Source of the DNA: an uncultured Acidobacteriaceae bacterium
Lineage (GTDB): Bacteria; Acidobacteriota; Terriglobia; Terriglobales; Acidobacteriaceae
Direction of reading: 5' to 3'
Length of the DNA: 64,000 bases
Assembly (NCBI GenBank): GCA_937879855.1
Contig: CALFMO010000004.1
Coordinates: forward strand, 1-64,000
Below, one piece after another: positions 25,243 through 33,751 of this stretch (position 1 is the first letter of the stretch; every line of letters begins with the position of its first letter). A program made the position numbers and the translations under genes. A model generated the notes under the pieces. The model searched no databases. It was not told the DNA's origin and saw only the letters and a list, made by a program, of their open reading frames with translations.

Positions 25243-25340
25243 TGGCGGAAGCGAGTGGGGGTCGAACCCACCGGTGACAGGAGTGCCTGCCACCCGCCGG
25301 TTTTGAAGACCGGGACGATCACCGGACCGCATGCGCTTCC
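25243..25340 (-). tRNA. selC: tRNA-Sec (UCA), selenocysteine
   Basis: On the minus strand: acceptor GGAAGCG pairs with CGCTTCC, discriminator G and an encoded CCA (plus-strand 25243-25245 is tgg). The anticodon arm ccggt-cttcaaa-accgg carries TCA, which reads UGA. A long variable arm (gtggcaggcactcctgtcac) and a T arm gtggg-ttcgacc-cccac complete a 98-base tRNA, the size expected for tRNA-Sec. The acceptor start GGAAG and G discriminator also match. This implies selenocysteine incorporation in the organism, though selA, selB and selD are not in the window. Confidence 0.93.
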
Positions 25341-25389
25341 GTTCTTGATTCCTCTATTTTTCTATCAAATTTTGGCTTTCGAGGGAGAG

Positions 25390-27027
25390 CTAGGTTCGAT
25401 TTGATGTCGCAGACACGAGGGAGTCGCGGGACATTTGTCCGTCGATCATTCGCCAGATGCCGAGCGGGTTTGCGTCTCTTAGCGACTCCGGCAAAGCGCT
25501 GTCCGGAAATCCCTGGTAGCAGACCAGGCGGGTGAAGCGAAAAATCGCCTGACTGCCCACAGAAGTAGAGCGCCCATCCGAAGTGGAGGGATAGGGCCCG
25601 CCGTGGACCATAGCGTGAGTGACTTCGACGCCGGTGGGGAAACCGTTGAAGACGAGGCGCCCGACTTTGTTTTCGAGAATCGCGATCAGATCAGCGAAAT
25701 CGCGCAAATCCTGCTCCGTGCCATGGATGGTTGCGGTCAGGTGGCCTTCGAGAGCGCGGGCAATGGCCAGAACCTCGTCGCGATGGGAGTGGCGCACGAG
25801 TAATGTTGTGGGACCAAAGATTTCTGCGTCCAGTTCGGATCCGAGGAAGGACGCGGCATCGGTTTCGAAGAGTGCTGAAGTCACAGCAAAACTCGAATCG
25901 GACGGTGTGGGCTGGCCCTCGGCAAGCACTCTGACGCACTTGTCCGTCCTGCGCGTGGCGATGGCCGAGTCGAACGAAGAATGAATCGGTTTTGTCAGAA
26001 GATGGAACGGGGACGAGCCGGAAACCAACTGCTGTAACTTCTCCGCGAACGCATTCGCATCTGACCCTCGAGGCACAAAGACCATGCCGGGCTTGGTGCA
26101 GAACTGACCCGCACCCATGGTGAAGGAGGTGTGCAATCCAGTTGCGATATTTTCGGCACGTTCGCGCAAAGCGCCCGGCAGGATGAAAACGGGATTGGTG
26201 CTGCTCATTTCCGCATAGAACGGGATCGGCTCGGGGCGCGCGGCCGCGGCGTCCATCAAGATTCTGCCTGCCGTGCGCGATCCGGTGAAGCCGCCAGCCT
26301 TGATCGAGGGATGCGTGATCAGCGCCGTCCCGGTGCGCGGGCCGCTGCCGAATAGAAGCGAGAAAACCCCTTCAGGCAGACCGCACTCGCGAACACTTTC
26401 CTGCAACGCGTGGCCGACCAGTTCGCTGGTGCCAGGATGTGCGGCATGTGCCTTTACGATTACGGGATTGCCGCCGGCGAGCGCGGAAGCTGTGTCGCCT
26501 CCGGCGACGGAAAATGCCAATGGAAAGTTGCTGGCGCCAAACACCACGACCGGCCCGAGCGGACGCAGCATGGAGCGAATGTCGGGCTTGGGCGCGGGCT
26601 TGCGATTGGGATCGGCGCGATCGATGCGAGCGTTGATCCACGAACCTTCCTCCGCCACTTGCGCAAACAGCCGTAGTTGGGCGCAGGTACGGGCGGTTTC
26701 AGCTTGCAGGCGGCCCTGCGGGAGAGCCGTCTCCTGCGCCGCACGATCGACCACATCGGGCGCAATCAATTCGATCTTAGCGGCAATGGCGCGCAAGAAT
26801 GCGCCCCGCTCGCGTCCGGAGATACGCTGGTAGACTTCAAAAGCGTCTGCCGCGAGGTGGGCTGCGAGATCCACTTCTTCCGTGCTGGCTGGAATGAAGG
26901 CTGGCTGCAGACGTTCGCCGGTTGTGGGGTTTGTGGCGAACATTTCCGTGCCATTATTCGAAGCCGCCGCACCCTGTCGAAATCCGATTAGAGAACGCCC
27001 TAAAAGTTTTGTCGTCGATGCCAGCAT
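25390..27027 (-). CDS. NADP-dependent aldehyde dehydrogenase, 2,5-dioxovalerate (ketoglutarate semialdehyde) type
   Basis: Oxidises an aldehyde to an acid; the closest subfamily is alpha-ketoglutarate semialdehyde dehydrogenase. It is 545 aa, longer than usual ALDHs, as this subfamily is. Visible: cofactor region GPVVVFGASNFPLAFSVAGG, GGFTGSRTAGR, general base YAEMSSTNP and nucleophile region MGAGQFCTKPG. The start ATG (27027) is one base after the stop of the DapA-like gene, so the two are translated together. The pairing points to a pathway ending in 2-oxoglutarate from hydroxyproline, L-arabinose or glucarate; which one cannot be told here. Confidence 0.9.
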   Translation of the reverse strand: MLASTTKLLGRSLIGFRQGAAASNNGTEMFATNPTTGERLQPAFIPASTEEVDLAAHLAADAFEVYQRISGRERGAFLRAIAAKIELIAPDVVDRAAQETALPQGRLQAETARTCAQLRLFAQVAEEGSWINARIDRADPNRKPAPKPDIRSMLRPLGPVVVFGASNFPLAFSVAGGDTASALAGGNPVIVKAHAAHPGTSELVGHALQESVRECGLPEGVFSLLFGSGPRTGTALITHPSIKAGGFTGSRTAGRILMDAAAARPEPIPFYAEMSSTNPVFILPGALRERAENIATGLHTSFTMGAGQFCTKPGMVFVPRGSDANAFAEKLQQLVSGSSPFHLLTKPIHSSFDSAIATRRTDKCVRVLAEGQPTPSDSSFAVTSALFETDAASFLGSELDAEIFGPTTLLVRHSHRDEVLAIARALEGHLTATIHGTEQDLRDFADLIAILENKVGRLVFNGFPTGVEVTHAMVHGGPYPSTSDGRSTSVGSQAIFRFTRLVCYQGFPDSALPESLRDANPLGIWRMIDGQMSRDSLVSATSNRT

Positions 27028-27028
27028 T

Positions 27029-27952
27029 TTATTTCCTGTTGGGAAGCGCGTAGTTCGTGAAAGACTGCGGCTTGCGCTGCAAGGTGTCGCGGATCAGTTT
27101 TTTGGTTTGCTCGAGTTCACTCCCCACCAATTCCAGACGTGGCGGACGCACGCACGAATTTCCCATACCCACTTCCGCCTGCACCAGTTTGATGAGTTGT
27201 ACGAAGTTTGGAACGGTGTCCATGCGAAGCAGCGGCAGGAACCAGCGATACAAATCGAACGCCTTGTCTGTCTCTCCATTGATGGCGTAGTTGAAGAGGT
27301 CCGCGGATTCGCGAGGCAGGGCGTTCGCCAAGCCGGCAACCCATCCGGTAGCGCCGACTCCCAAAGCTTCGAGAACGGCGTCGTCCACTCCAACAAATAT
27401 CTCCAATCTCCGGTCCAGTAACGTACGGATGGCTGAGACCCGACGCACATCGGTGCTCGATTCCTTAACGGCTTCGAAATTTTCTTTTTCTTCCGCCAAC
27501 TCTTGAATCTGCTCGGGCAGGAAATCGGTTCCGTAGGCCACCGGATTGTTGTACAGCATGCAGGAAAGTGGAGTTGCGTCGAACACAGCCGCGACGTGGG
27601 CCTTCATTTCACGCCAGCTCCCCTGGTAGACATAAGGAGGCAGCACCATTAGGGCATCGCAACCCAAATCCGCGGCGGCCTTTGCCAACCCCACAGCTTC
27701 GGCGGTGGTGAGCGCCGAGATGGCTGCGACGACCGGAGCGCGGCCCTGAACCGCCTTGACCGCCGTGCGCAGAATGTCCTGCTTCTCTGCGGACGACAAA
27801 GTTGCGCCTTCGCCGAGCGACCCGAGGGCGACGATGCCGGTGCAGCCGTTGTCCAGTAGCCAGCGACAGTGCTGGGTTATGAATCCATGGTCGACACTGA
27901 GATCCTGGTTGAAGCAAGTGGTGATGGCGGGCATTACGCCCTTCCAGTTCAT
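27029..27952 (-). CDS. Dihydrodipicolinate synthase/N-acetylneuraminate lyase family protein
   Basis: A (beta/alpha)8 Schiff-base enzyme of 307 residues. Family markers are GVMPAITTCF, the substrate loop GSLGEGATLSSAEKQ, LPPYVYQ, the catalytic tyrosine in LYNNPVAYG and the Schiff-base lysine in FEAVKESSTDVRR. It is followed one base later by a ketoglutarate-semialdehyde dehydrogenase, so it likely forms that aldehyde, as a 1-pyrroline-4-hydroxy-2-carboxylate deaminase or a keto-deoxy-sugar-acid dehydratase, rather than making lysine. Ribosome site ggagg precedes the ATG. The family is sure, the reaction inferred. Confidence 0.88.
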   Translation of the reverse strand: MNWKGVMPAITTCFNQDLSVDHGFITQHCRWLLDNGCTGIVALGSLGEGATLSSAEKQDILRTAVKAVQGRAPVVAAISALTTAEAVGLAKAAADLGCDALMVLPPYVYQGSWREMKAHVAAVFDATPLSCMLYNNPVAYGTDFLPEQIQELAEEKENFEAVKESSTDVRRVSAIRTLLDRRLEIFVGVDDAVLEALGVGATGWVAGLANALPRESADLFNYAINGETDKAFDLYRWFLPLLRMDTVPNFVQLIKLVQAEVGMGNSCVRPPRLELVGSELEQTKKLIRDTLQRKPQSFTNYALPNRK

Positions 27953-28082
27953 CGCACACCTCCGGTGAGGCTCGCTGGACCAGAGAGATCGAGACGGACA
28001 GCGTTCTTTTTCTCAATACACCCGCCGATGTCCACTTGCTTCAAGAACCTCAGTCTCCTTTGCACGGTTTGCACTCGCCGGA

Positions 28083-28772
28083 CTACTTGGGCTGCGGAAC
28101 GATGCGCAGATACGGCTTGGGCGACTTCCATCCGCCGGGGTACTGTTTCTGCGCTTCTTCATTGGAGACGTTGCCGCTGATGATGACGTCATCGCCCGGC
28201 TTCCAGTTCGCAGGCGTGGACACTTTGTGTTTTGCAGTGAGCTGGATGGAATCGACGACGCGGAGGATTTCGTCGAAATTACGGCCCGTGCTCATAGGAT
28301 AGCTGAGTTGCAGCTTGATCTTCTTGTCGGGACCTACGACGAAAACCGTACGAACAGTGGCGTTATCCGCAGCGGTGCGGCCCTCCGATGTATTGCCGCT
28401 GCTGGCCGGAAGCATGCCGTAGAGCTTTGCAATTTTAAGCTGTGGGTCGCCGATCATCGGGTAATTCACTTTTGCGCCTTGCGTCTCTTCGATATCGGCT
28501 AACCACTTCTCGTGGTTGGTAACGGGATCGACGCTAATGCCGAGGATCTTCACATTGCGCTTGGCGAATTCCGGTTGCAGCTTCGCCATCGTGCCCAGTT
28601 CGGTGGTGCAGACGGGGGTGAAGTCTTTGGGATGGGAAAAAAGGATGGCCCATCCGTTGCCGATCCAGTCATGAAAGTGAATCGTGCCTTGCGTGGTTTC
28701 TGCTGTGAAATCGGGGGCAGTATCGTTGATTCGTGGAACGGTAGTGGTTTCGGTTTCGGTCGCGGTAGTCAT
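28083..28772 (-). CDS. 1-Cys peroxiredoxin (Prx6 type)
   Basis: Detoxifies peroxides. The domain has the Prx6-type order: PDFTAETTQGTIHFHDWIG, FSHPKDFTPVCTTELG with the peroxidatic Cys, LGISVDPVTNHEKWLADI, and a C-terminal extension (LRVVDSIQLTAKHKVSTPAN ... GGWKSPKPYLR) that 2-Cys enzymes lack. The start is set at the ATG at 28772 because gaggag lies six bases upstream; an ATG two codons earlier overlaps the ribosome site. No signal peptide. The N-terminal ten residues are an acidic/Thr-rich extension. It sits on the same strand as the DapA gene with a 130-base gap. Confidence 0.93.
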   Translation of the reverse strand: MTTATETETTTVPRINDTAPDFTAETTQGTIHFHDWIGNGWAILFSHPKDFTPVCTTELGTMAKLQPEFAKRNVKILGISVDPVTNHEKWLADIEETQGAKVNYPMIGDPQLKIAKLYGMLPASSGNTSEGRTAADNATVRTVFVVGPDKKIKLQLSYPMSTGRNFDEILRVVDSIQLTAKHKVSTPANWKPGDDVIISGNVSNEEAQKQYPGGWKSPKPYLRIVPQPK

Positions 28773-28778
28773 GATCAT

Positions 28779-29111
28779 CTCCTCGAAAAATTTGAATTGC
28801 TCAAGATTCGAAACAACTAGCCGACCCGGCTTCCAGAATGACGAAAAAGCGGATGAAAACGAAACCCACCCGCTTCACCGGGTGGGCTGGGAAGAATCTC
28901 GCTGGTTCCCTAGCCACGCGCCGGCGCCAGTGGACAACAACACATGGCACGGGCGGTGCGAATCGGAAACATATGCTTAGGATAGAAGCGTCGACTGCCG
29001 CTGTCAAACGCCTCGGGCTCGCGCTCCGCCTCTTTTTGCATGATTTTTGCATCGCCCAAAGTTGGCGCGCATCCCTTTGGGAACGATATTTTTGGATCGC
29101 TGAGGATATTG
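28779..29111. other. Divergent gap between peroxiredoxin and PhzF genes
   Basis: No gene seen; contains a compact hairpin cccacccg-cttcac-cgggtggg at 28865-28886, a shorter relative of hairpin family C. The promoters of both flanking genes must lie here but no clear boxes were found. Confidence 0.55.
28865..28886. repeat. Short hairpin, possibly family C
   Basis: An 8-base perfect stem around cttcac. It keeps the cccaccc/gggtggg ends of family C without the long stem. Confidence 0.5.
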
Positions 29112-30005
29112 ATGGGCAAACAGCAGCGGCGGTTGGCCATGGCGCAGTGGGACGTGTTCTCTGCCAGGCCGCTGGAGGGAAATTCTCTGGCGGTATTTTT
29201 TGATGCGCGCGGAATCAGCGACGCAGAGATGCAATCGATCGCGAAAGAAATGAATCTTTCGGAAACGACTTTTATCTGTCCCCGCGATCCGGCGACGGAG
29301 CGCGAGCGCGGTGTGCGGGTGAGAATTTTCACTGTGCAGGAGGAGTTGCCATTCGCGGGCCATCCTACGCTGGGGACAGCATTCGCATTGCGCGGAGAAC
29401 GCGGCGGTCAGGAAGTCACGCTCGACCTGAATGTGGGAAAAGTTCCGGTGCGATTTGAGGAGACTGACGGCCAGCCGGTGTTTGGGGAAATGACCCAGGT
29501 GGATCCGAAGTTTGGGATGCAACACGACCGCGAAGAAGTAGCGCGAGTTACTGGATTGCGCGTAGAAGATTTCGATCCGGCGCTGCCGATCGAAACCGTA
29601 TCGACGGGAGTGCCCTTCACGGTGACGCCGCTCAGATCGCTGACGCTCATACAGAAGTTGAGGGTCGATTCGCAGCGCGTGGCGGAGTATTTGGAAACGA
29701 CAGACGGCAAATTCCTGTACTTTGTGGCGCGCGAAACCGTCGATCCAGCGGCCCGTTTGCACGCCCGCATGCTTTTCTACAATGGCGAGGATCCGGCCAC
29801 CGGTTCGGCGGCGGGATGCACGGCCGCCTGGATGGTGGCGTACGGGTTGGCCGCGCCCGACGAACGCGTGCTCATCGAGCAAGGCGTTGAGATGAAGCGA
29901 CCGAGCCGGATTTTTGTGTGCGCCGCACGCCGCGATAACCGGATAGTTAACGTTCGCGTCGGAGGCAACGCAGTCGAAGTGATGCGCGGCGAAGTTTTCG
30001 TCTAA
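29112..30005 (+). CDS. PhzF family isomerase-like protein
   Basis: A 297-residue protein of the diaminopimelate-epimerase fold. Motifs: FSARPLEGNSLAVFFDA, EMNLSETTFI (with the Glu used as acid/base in PhzF), FTVQEELPFAGHPTLGTAFA and NGEDPATGSAAGCTAAWM. PhzF itself isomerises dihydro-hydroxyanthranilate in phenazine synthesis, but no other phenazine genes are here and most relatives have unknown substrates. The ATG at 29112 was chosen over 29040 since gagg (29102-29105) lies at the right distance and the upstream residues lack family similarity. Confidence 0.88.
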   Translation: MGKQQRRLAMAQWDVFSARPLEGNSLAVFFDARGISDAEMQSIAKEMNLSETTFICPRDPATERERGVRVRIFTVQEELPFAGHPTLGTAFALRGERGGQEVTLDLNVGKVPVRFEETDGQPVFGEMTQVDPKFGMQHDREEVARVTGLRVEDFDPALPIETVSTGVPFTVTPLRSLTLIQKLRVDSQRVAEYLETTDGKFLYFVARETVDPAARLHARMLFYNGEDPATGSAAGCTAAWMVAYGLAAPDERVLIEQGVEMKRPSRIFVCAARRDNRIVNVRVGGNAVEVMRGEVFV

Positions 30006-30211
30006 CATGCGTTGCGCAAGATACCGAAAATACACAGGCGCACTCGTTCGAAAAAAAATCAATGGCCAAAAAGTCCCATTAGCATCGACGCTACTTTACA
30101 GTAAGTCTGCCAGCCGTTAGCATTCATCTCGCTCCGACATTCTTCAAATTGAAAAAGCTTCTGTTGGTTTCGCCGCGCTGGCGGCCGCCCCCGACAGACT
30201 ACGGAAGACCG

Positions 30212-30634
30212 ATGAAACCTAAGCGCACGATCTTGTGTGTAGACGACAACGAACAGTCTCTTTCCCACCGAAAAATTATGTTGGAAACCCGCGGATATCG
30301 GGTCGCCAGCTTCTCTCGCGGAGAGGAAGCGCTGGTACGCTTCATGCAAGGCGGAGTGGACCTGGTGATCGCCGACATGGCTATGCCCGGACTGGATGGA
30401 CCGCAATTGATCGCCAAGATCAAGAATTTGTCGCCGCACACGCCCGCAATCCTCATCTCCAGCAAGGTCCGCATTTACGATCACGATTCGCAGGCCGACG
30501 TTTTCCTGACCAAGGGAATGTACGCGCCGATGGATCTGCTGGAGCGGGTCCGGCTTTTGCTGATACGAAAGCGCGGACCCAAACGGATGCAGTCACGGCC
30601 TCCGCAAGTTCCCCGAGAGATCGGCGTCGCATGA
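30212..30634 (+). CDS. Single-domain response regulator (receiver only)
   Basis: A CheY-like receiver of 140 residues: acidic pair D11-D12 (LCVDDNE), phospho-acceptor D55 in LVIADMAMPG, conserved serine in AILISSK and lysine in FLTKGMYAP. There is no output domain, only a basic tail (KRGPKRMQSR), so it must act through protein contacts. The ATG at 30212 is preferred to 30149 since the upstream residues (KKLLLVSPRW) fall before the receiver core and ggaag precedes the ATG. No histidine kinase is adjacent. Confidence 0.88.
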   Translation: MKPKRTILCVDDNEQSLSHRKIMLETRGYRVASFSRGEEALVRFMQGGVDLVIADMAMPGLDGPQLIAKIKNLSPHTPAILISSKVRIYDHDSQADVFLTKGMYAPMDLLERVRLLLIRKRGPKRMQSRPPQVPREIGVA

Positions 30635-30676
30635 GTGGGGCTTCTCGCCTCCAGTTTCTAGCCAACGGCAAACCTT

Positions 30677-30706
30677 AACCACAGAAGACACAGCGTTTCA
30701 CAGAGG
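30677..30706 (+). repeat. Family E repeat (aaccacagaag type)
   Basis: Reads aaccacagaagacacagcgt then ttcacagagg; in the gap between the receiver and ABC ATPase genes. Confidence 0.55.
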
Positions 30707-30791
30707 CGTCAAGTTCCTCTATTACCACGCCAGCAGTTGCATTCCGACGCCCGCTTCCTTGGATGCGCTTCGTGTAAGATTCCTAGCAGAC

Positions 30792-31496
30792 ATGGCCGAA
30801 GCATTCATCGAAGCAAAAAACCTGCGGAAGACCTATCACGTCGGCAAAATTGAAGTTGAAGCCTTGCGCGGCATTTCTTTCAGCGTGCAGAAGGGCGAGT
30901 TTGTCAGCGTGGTGGGTCCGTCGGGCAGCGGAAAATCGACTCTCTTTTATTTGTTGGGCGGGTTGACACGGGCCGACGGGGGCAGCGTCGTGCTGGACGG
31001 CGACGACCTGGCCACGCTCTCCGACGGTGAACGAACGCGCATGCGTAAGCGCAAGATTGGGTTCGTTTTCCAGAAATTCAACTTGCTGCCGACGCTGGAC
31101 GCGCGCTCCAACATCGAGATCGCGCGGGAAATTTCCGGCAACGGCAGTGGGGATCCGGCACACTTCAACCGCATCACCGATCTCCTTGGCCTGACCAAGC
31201 GACTGGGGCATCGTCCGTCGGAGCTTTCGGGAGGCGAGCAGCAGCGGGTGGCTCTAGCGCGTGCGCTCATCAACAAACCCGCGGTGGTGTTGGCCGACGA
31301 ACCCACGGGCAATTTGGATTCGAAGAACTCGGATGTGGTGCTCAGCATGTTGCGGAAATCGAACCAGGAACTCGGACAAACCGTCCTGATGATCACGCAC
31401 AATCCGGAGGCGGCAAAGTACGGGGACCGAATCATTCATATGCGCGACGGGCAGATTGTGAGACCGGAAGAGGATCCGCAGTGGGCGCTTCATTAG
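30792..31496 (+). CDS. ABC transporter ATPase, LolD/MacB type
   Basis: Hydrolyses ATP for a FtsX/MacB-type permease. Visible: Walker A VGPSGSGKSTL, Q loop FVFQKFNLLPTLDA, signature LSGGEQQRVALARAL, Walker B VVLADEPTGNLD and switch His in MITHNPEAA. The ATG at 30792 (MAEAFIEAKNLRKTY) is preferred to 30759. No permease is adjacent, so it is an orphan ATPase; the MacB-type permeases at 60089-63706 are candidates by family only, and the same operon may supply its own ATPase beyond the right edge. Confidence 0.93.
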   Translation: MAEAFIEAKNLRKTYHVGKIEVEALRGISFSVQKGEFVSVVGPSGSGKSTLFYLLGGLTRADGGSVVLDGDDLATLSDGERTRMRKRKIGFVFQKFNLLPTLDARSNIEIAREISGNGSGDPAHFNRITDLLGLTKRLGHRPSELSGGEQQRVALARALINKPAVVLADEPTGNLDSKNSDVVLSMLRKSNQELGQTVLMITHNPEAAKYGDRIIHMRDGQIVRPEEDPQWALH

Positions 31497-31584
31497 CACT
31501 CGAGAGAATATTGGCGTCGCGCCGCCGGGCAGGGACGATGATATCCTTAATGAATTAGCCAGCCATGAGGTTCTAACCCGTTTC

Positions 31585-33267
31585 ATGCCCAATCCAGAAA
31601 AGTCAGAAGTACAAATTGTCCCCGAAAGCACGGAATCGTTCGGCGACATCCTGTCTGAGTTTCAGAAGAGCCATTCCCGCAAGGCGGAAGGTAGCCGCCA
31701 ACTGCAGGCCACGGTGATTGCGGTCAATGCCGAATCAGTGTTCTTCGATATCGGATACAAGTCGGAAGGAATACTGCCGCTGGCGGCGCTGCAAGGGGAA
31801 ACGTTGAAGCCGGGCGACAAATGCCTGGTTACGGTGAAGGGCCGCGATCTGGATGGCTACTACGAGCTTTCGCGCTTCAAAGTTGAACGCCCCATGGATT
31901 GGAGCGGCTTGGAAAAGGCGTTTGCCGATAAAACAACCGTGCTGGGGACGGTGACCGGCGTGATCAAAGGCGGGTTCAGCGTCGACGTTGGAGTGAGGGC
32001 GTTTATGCCCGCCTCGCGTAGCGGCGTGCGCGATGCGGCCGAGATGGAGAAGTTAGTGGGACAGGAGATTCGGTGCCGCATTATCAAGCTCGACGTCACG
32101 GACGAGGATGTGGTGGTCGACCGGCGCGCGGTGGCAGAGGAAGAAGAACGCTCGGCGAAGGATAAGTTCCTTTCGCAGATCAAGGAAGGCGAGACGGTGA
32201 GCGGCACGGTGCGCGGTCTCACAGACTATGGCGCCTTCGTCGACTTGGGCGGAGTGGATGCGTTGCTGCATGTCAGCGACATTTCCTGGGGACGAGTGAA
32301 CAAGCCTGCTGATGTGCTTTCGGTTGGGCAAGCGGTCGAAGTGAAGGTGCTCAAGGTTGCGTCGGAATCAGACAAGCGGCGAATTTCTGTTGGTTTGAAG
32401 CAACTCCAACCGCACCCGTGGGATGCAGTCGCTGAAAAATTCAAGGCTGGCGATCGGGTGCGCGGAACCGTAACGCGCCTGGTGGAGTTTGGAGCGTTCG
32501 TGGAACTGGAGCCTGGAATCGAGGGCCTGATTCATATTTCCGAAATGTCGTGGTCGAAGGGCAAGATCAGGAAGGCCAGCGATGTGGTCAAGCAGGGCGA
32601 GACGGTGGAGGTGGTGATTCTTCAGGTGAATGCCAGCGAACATCGCATCTCGCTGGGCCTGAAGCAGGCATTGGGCGATCCTTGGGCTGAGGTTGCGCAG
32701 CGATTTCAGGTTGGTTCGGCGGTGGAGGGGCCGGTTACGAACCTCACGAAATTTGGTGCGTTTGTGCAGCTTTCGGAAGGCATCGAAGGCATGGTTCACG
32801 TCAGCGACATCAGCGCGGAGAAGCGGATCAACCAACCGCAAGATGTGCTGCGAGTGGGGCAGATTGTCAAGGCGCAGGTGCTTGCCATCGATCTCGAGAA
32901 ACGGCAGATGCGGCTGGGCATGAAGCAACTGGTTCCAACCGGACTCGACGAATACATTGCGGAGCATAGTGCCGGGGACGTGGTCACGGGCCGGCTCATG
33001 GACGATTCAGGCGGGCAGGCGCGAGTGGAACTGGGCGACGGCATCCATGCCACATGCAAGATGGTTGCGGCGACTCCGGCAAAGACCGAGGTGCCCAAGG
33101 CATCGAAGGCGGATCTTTCTTCGTTGAGTTCCATGCTGCAGGCGAAGTGGAAGACCGGATCTGGCGGGTCACCGAAAGCCGAACCGGTGCGGGCGGGGCA
33201 GGTTCGCAGTTTTCGAATCGTGAACCTGGATCGGGCGGCAAAGAAGATTGAATTGGAGTTCGCCTAA
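31585..33267 (+). CDS. rpsA: 30S ribosomal protein S1
   Basis: RNA-binding protein that brings mRNA to the small subunit. It has an acidic N-terminus, then S1 folds at roughly residues 40-100, 112-180, 190-265, 275-350 and 360-435, the best being GTVRGLTDYGAFVDLGGVDA and GTVTRLVEFGAFVELEPGIE, and a decayed sixth near 450-500. It ends with a low-similarity basic tail. The 560-residue length fits bacterial S1. No cmk or ihfB neighbour is seen, so the usual operon context is absent; it lies 318 bases upstream of the tRNA pair's first base region. Confidence 0.9.
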   Translation: MPNPEKSEVQIVPESTESFGDILSEFQKSHSRKAEGSRQLQATVIAVNAESVFFDIGYKSEGILPLAALQGETLKPGDKCLVTVKGRDLDGYYELSRFKVERPMDWSGLEKAFADKTTVLGTVTGVIKGGFSVDVGVRAFMPASRSGVRDAAEMEKLVGQEIRCRIIKLDVTDEDVVVDRRAVAEEEERSAKDKFLSQIKEGETVSGTVRGLTDYGAFVDLGGVDALLHVSDISWGRVNKPADVLSVGQAVEVKVLKVASESDKRRISVGLKQLQPHPWDAVAEKFKAGDRVRGTVTRLVEFGAFVELEPGIEGLIHISEMSWSKGKIRKASDVVKQGETVEVVILQVNASEHRISLGLKQALGDPWAEVAQRFQVGSAVEGPVTNLTKFGAFVQLSEGIEGMVHVSDISAEKRINQPQDVLRVGQIVKAQVLAIDLEKRQMRLGMKQLVPTGLDEYIAEHSAGDVVTGRLMDDSGGQARVELGDGIHATCKMVAATPAKTEVPKASKADLSSLSSMLQAKWKTGSGGSPKAEPVRAGQVRSFRIVNLDRAAKKIELEFA

Positions 33268-33325
33268 GCGGCGAACGACGCTCACGTAGCCTGGCTGTAA
33301 CAGGCGCTCGGTTGCGCAAATGCTG

Positions 33326-33331
33326 TATAAT
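33326..33331 (+). promoter_or_regulatory. Probable -10 box for the tRNA-Gly/tRNA-Cys unit
   Basis: Perfect TATAAT, 11 bases before the tRNA-Gly 5' end; the -35 region is weak (ggcgct). Confidence 0.5.
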
Positions 33332-33342
33332 TTTCCGGTCGA

Positions 33343-33417
<75 letters not shown>

Positions 33418-33493
33418 GATTTCCTCATTTCCAGCTGGCTCGCGCTCCGAGGACGAACTTCCTTATACAGAGGGCGCTGAGGGATTGAGCAGG

Positions 33494-33568
33494 GGCGCGG
33501 TACCCAAGTGGTAAGGGAGAGGTCTGCAAAACCTTTATGCGTCGGTTCGATTCCGACCCGCGCCTCCA
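33494..33568 (+). tRNA. tRNA-Cys (GCA)
   Basis: Acceptor GGCGCGG pairs with CCGCGCC, U discriminator as expected for Cys, encoded CCA (33566-33568). Anticodon loop tctgcaaaa gives GCA. T arm gtcggttcgattccgac. It follows tRNA-Gly by 76 bases and is probably on the same transcript. Confidence 0.97.
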
Positions 33569-33652
33569 CTAAAATTCCCGGATAGAATCTGTGTTTCGTG
33601 CCACACAGATAGCTACTCGACTGTCCGACATTCGAACAAACAACGGTATGAA

Positions 33653-33751
33653 TCAGCCGCGGGGAATTCCGATGCGGCGAACAAGGTCCTGAAACCTGGG
33701 ATCGCCTCGCAGAGGGTTGAGACGGGGATCCACCCCGATCCACGGTATTCA
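33653..33751 (-). pseudogene. Conserved C-terminal remnant of the TPR regulator beyond an in-frame TGA
   Basis: After the TGA codon, the identical frame encodes 31 residues including IPWIGVDPRLNPLRG and DPRFQDLVRRIGIPRG before a TGA at 33653. This end (VDPR.nPLR.DPRFQ.LvrriG.P) is the standard terminus of winged-helix/TPR regulators, so the sequence was recently part of the gene. The TGA occupies the place where relatives usually have Trp (ST-W-x-P-W), so TGG to TGA is the simplest history. Confidence 0.8.

Noticed and set aside
33749..33751. TGA as a selenocysteine codon in the TPR regulator
   Set aside because: The position is usually Trp and is not redox-active, and no convincing SECIS hairpin is obvious right after it; a nonsense mutation is simpler. 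Kept as an alternative in the finding.
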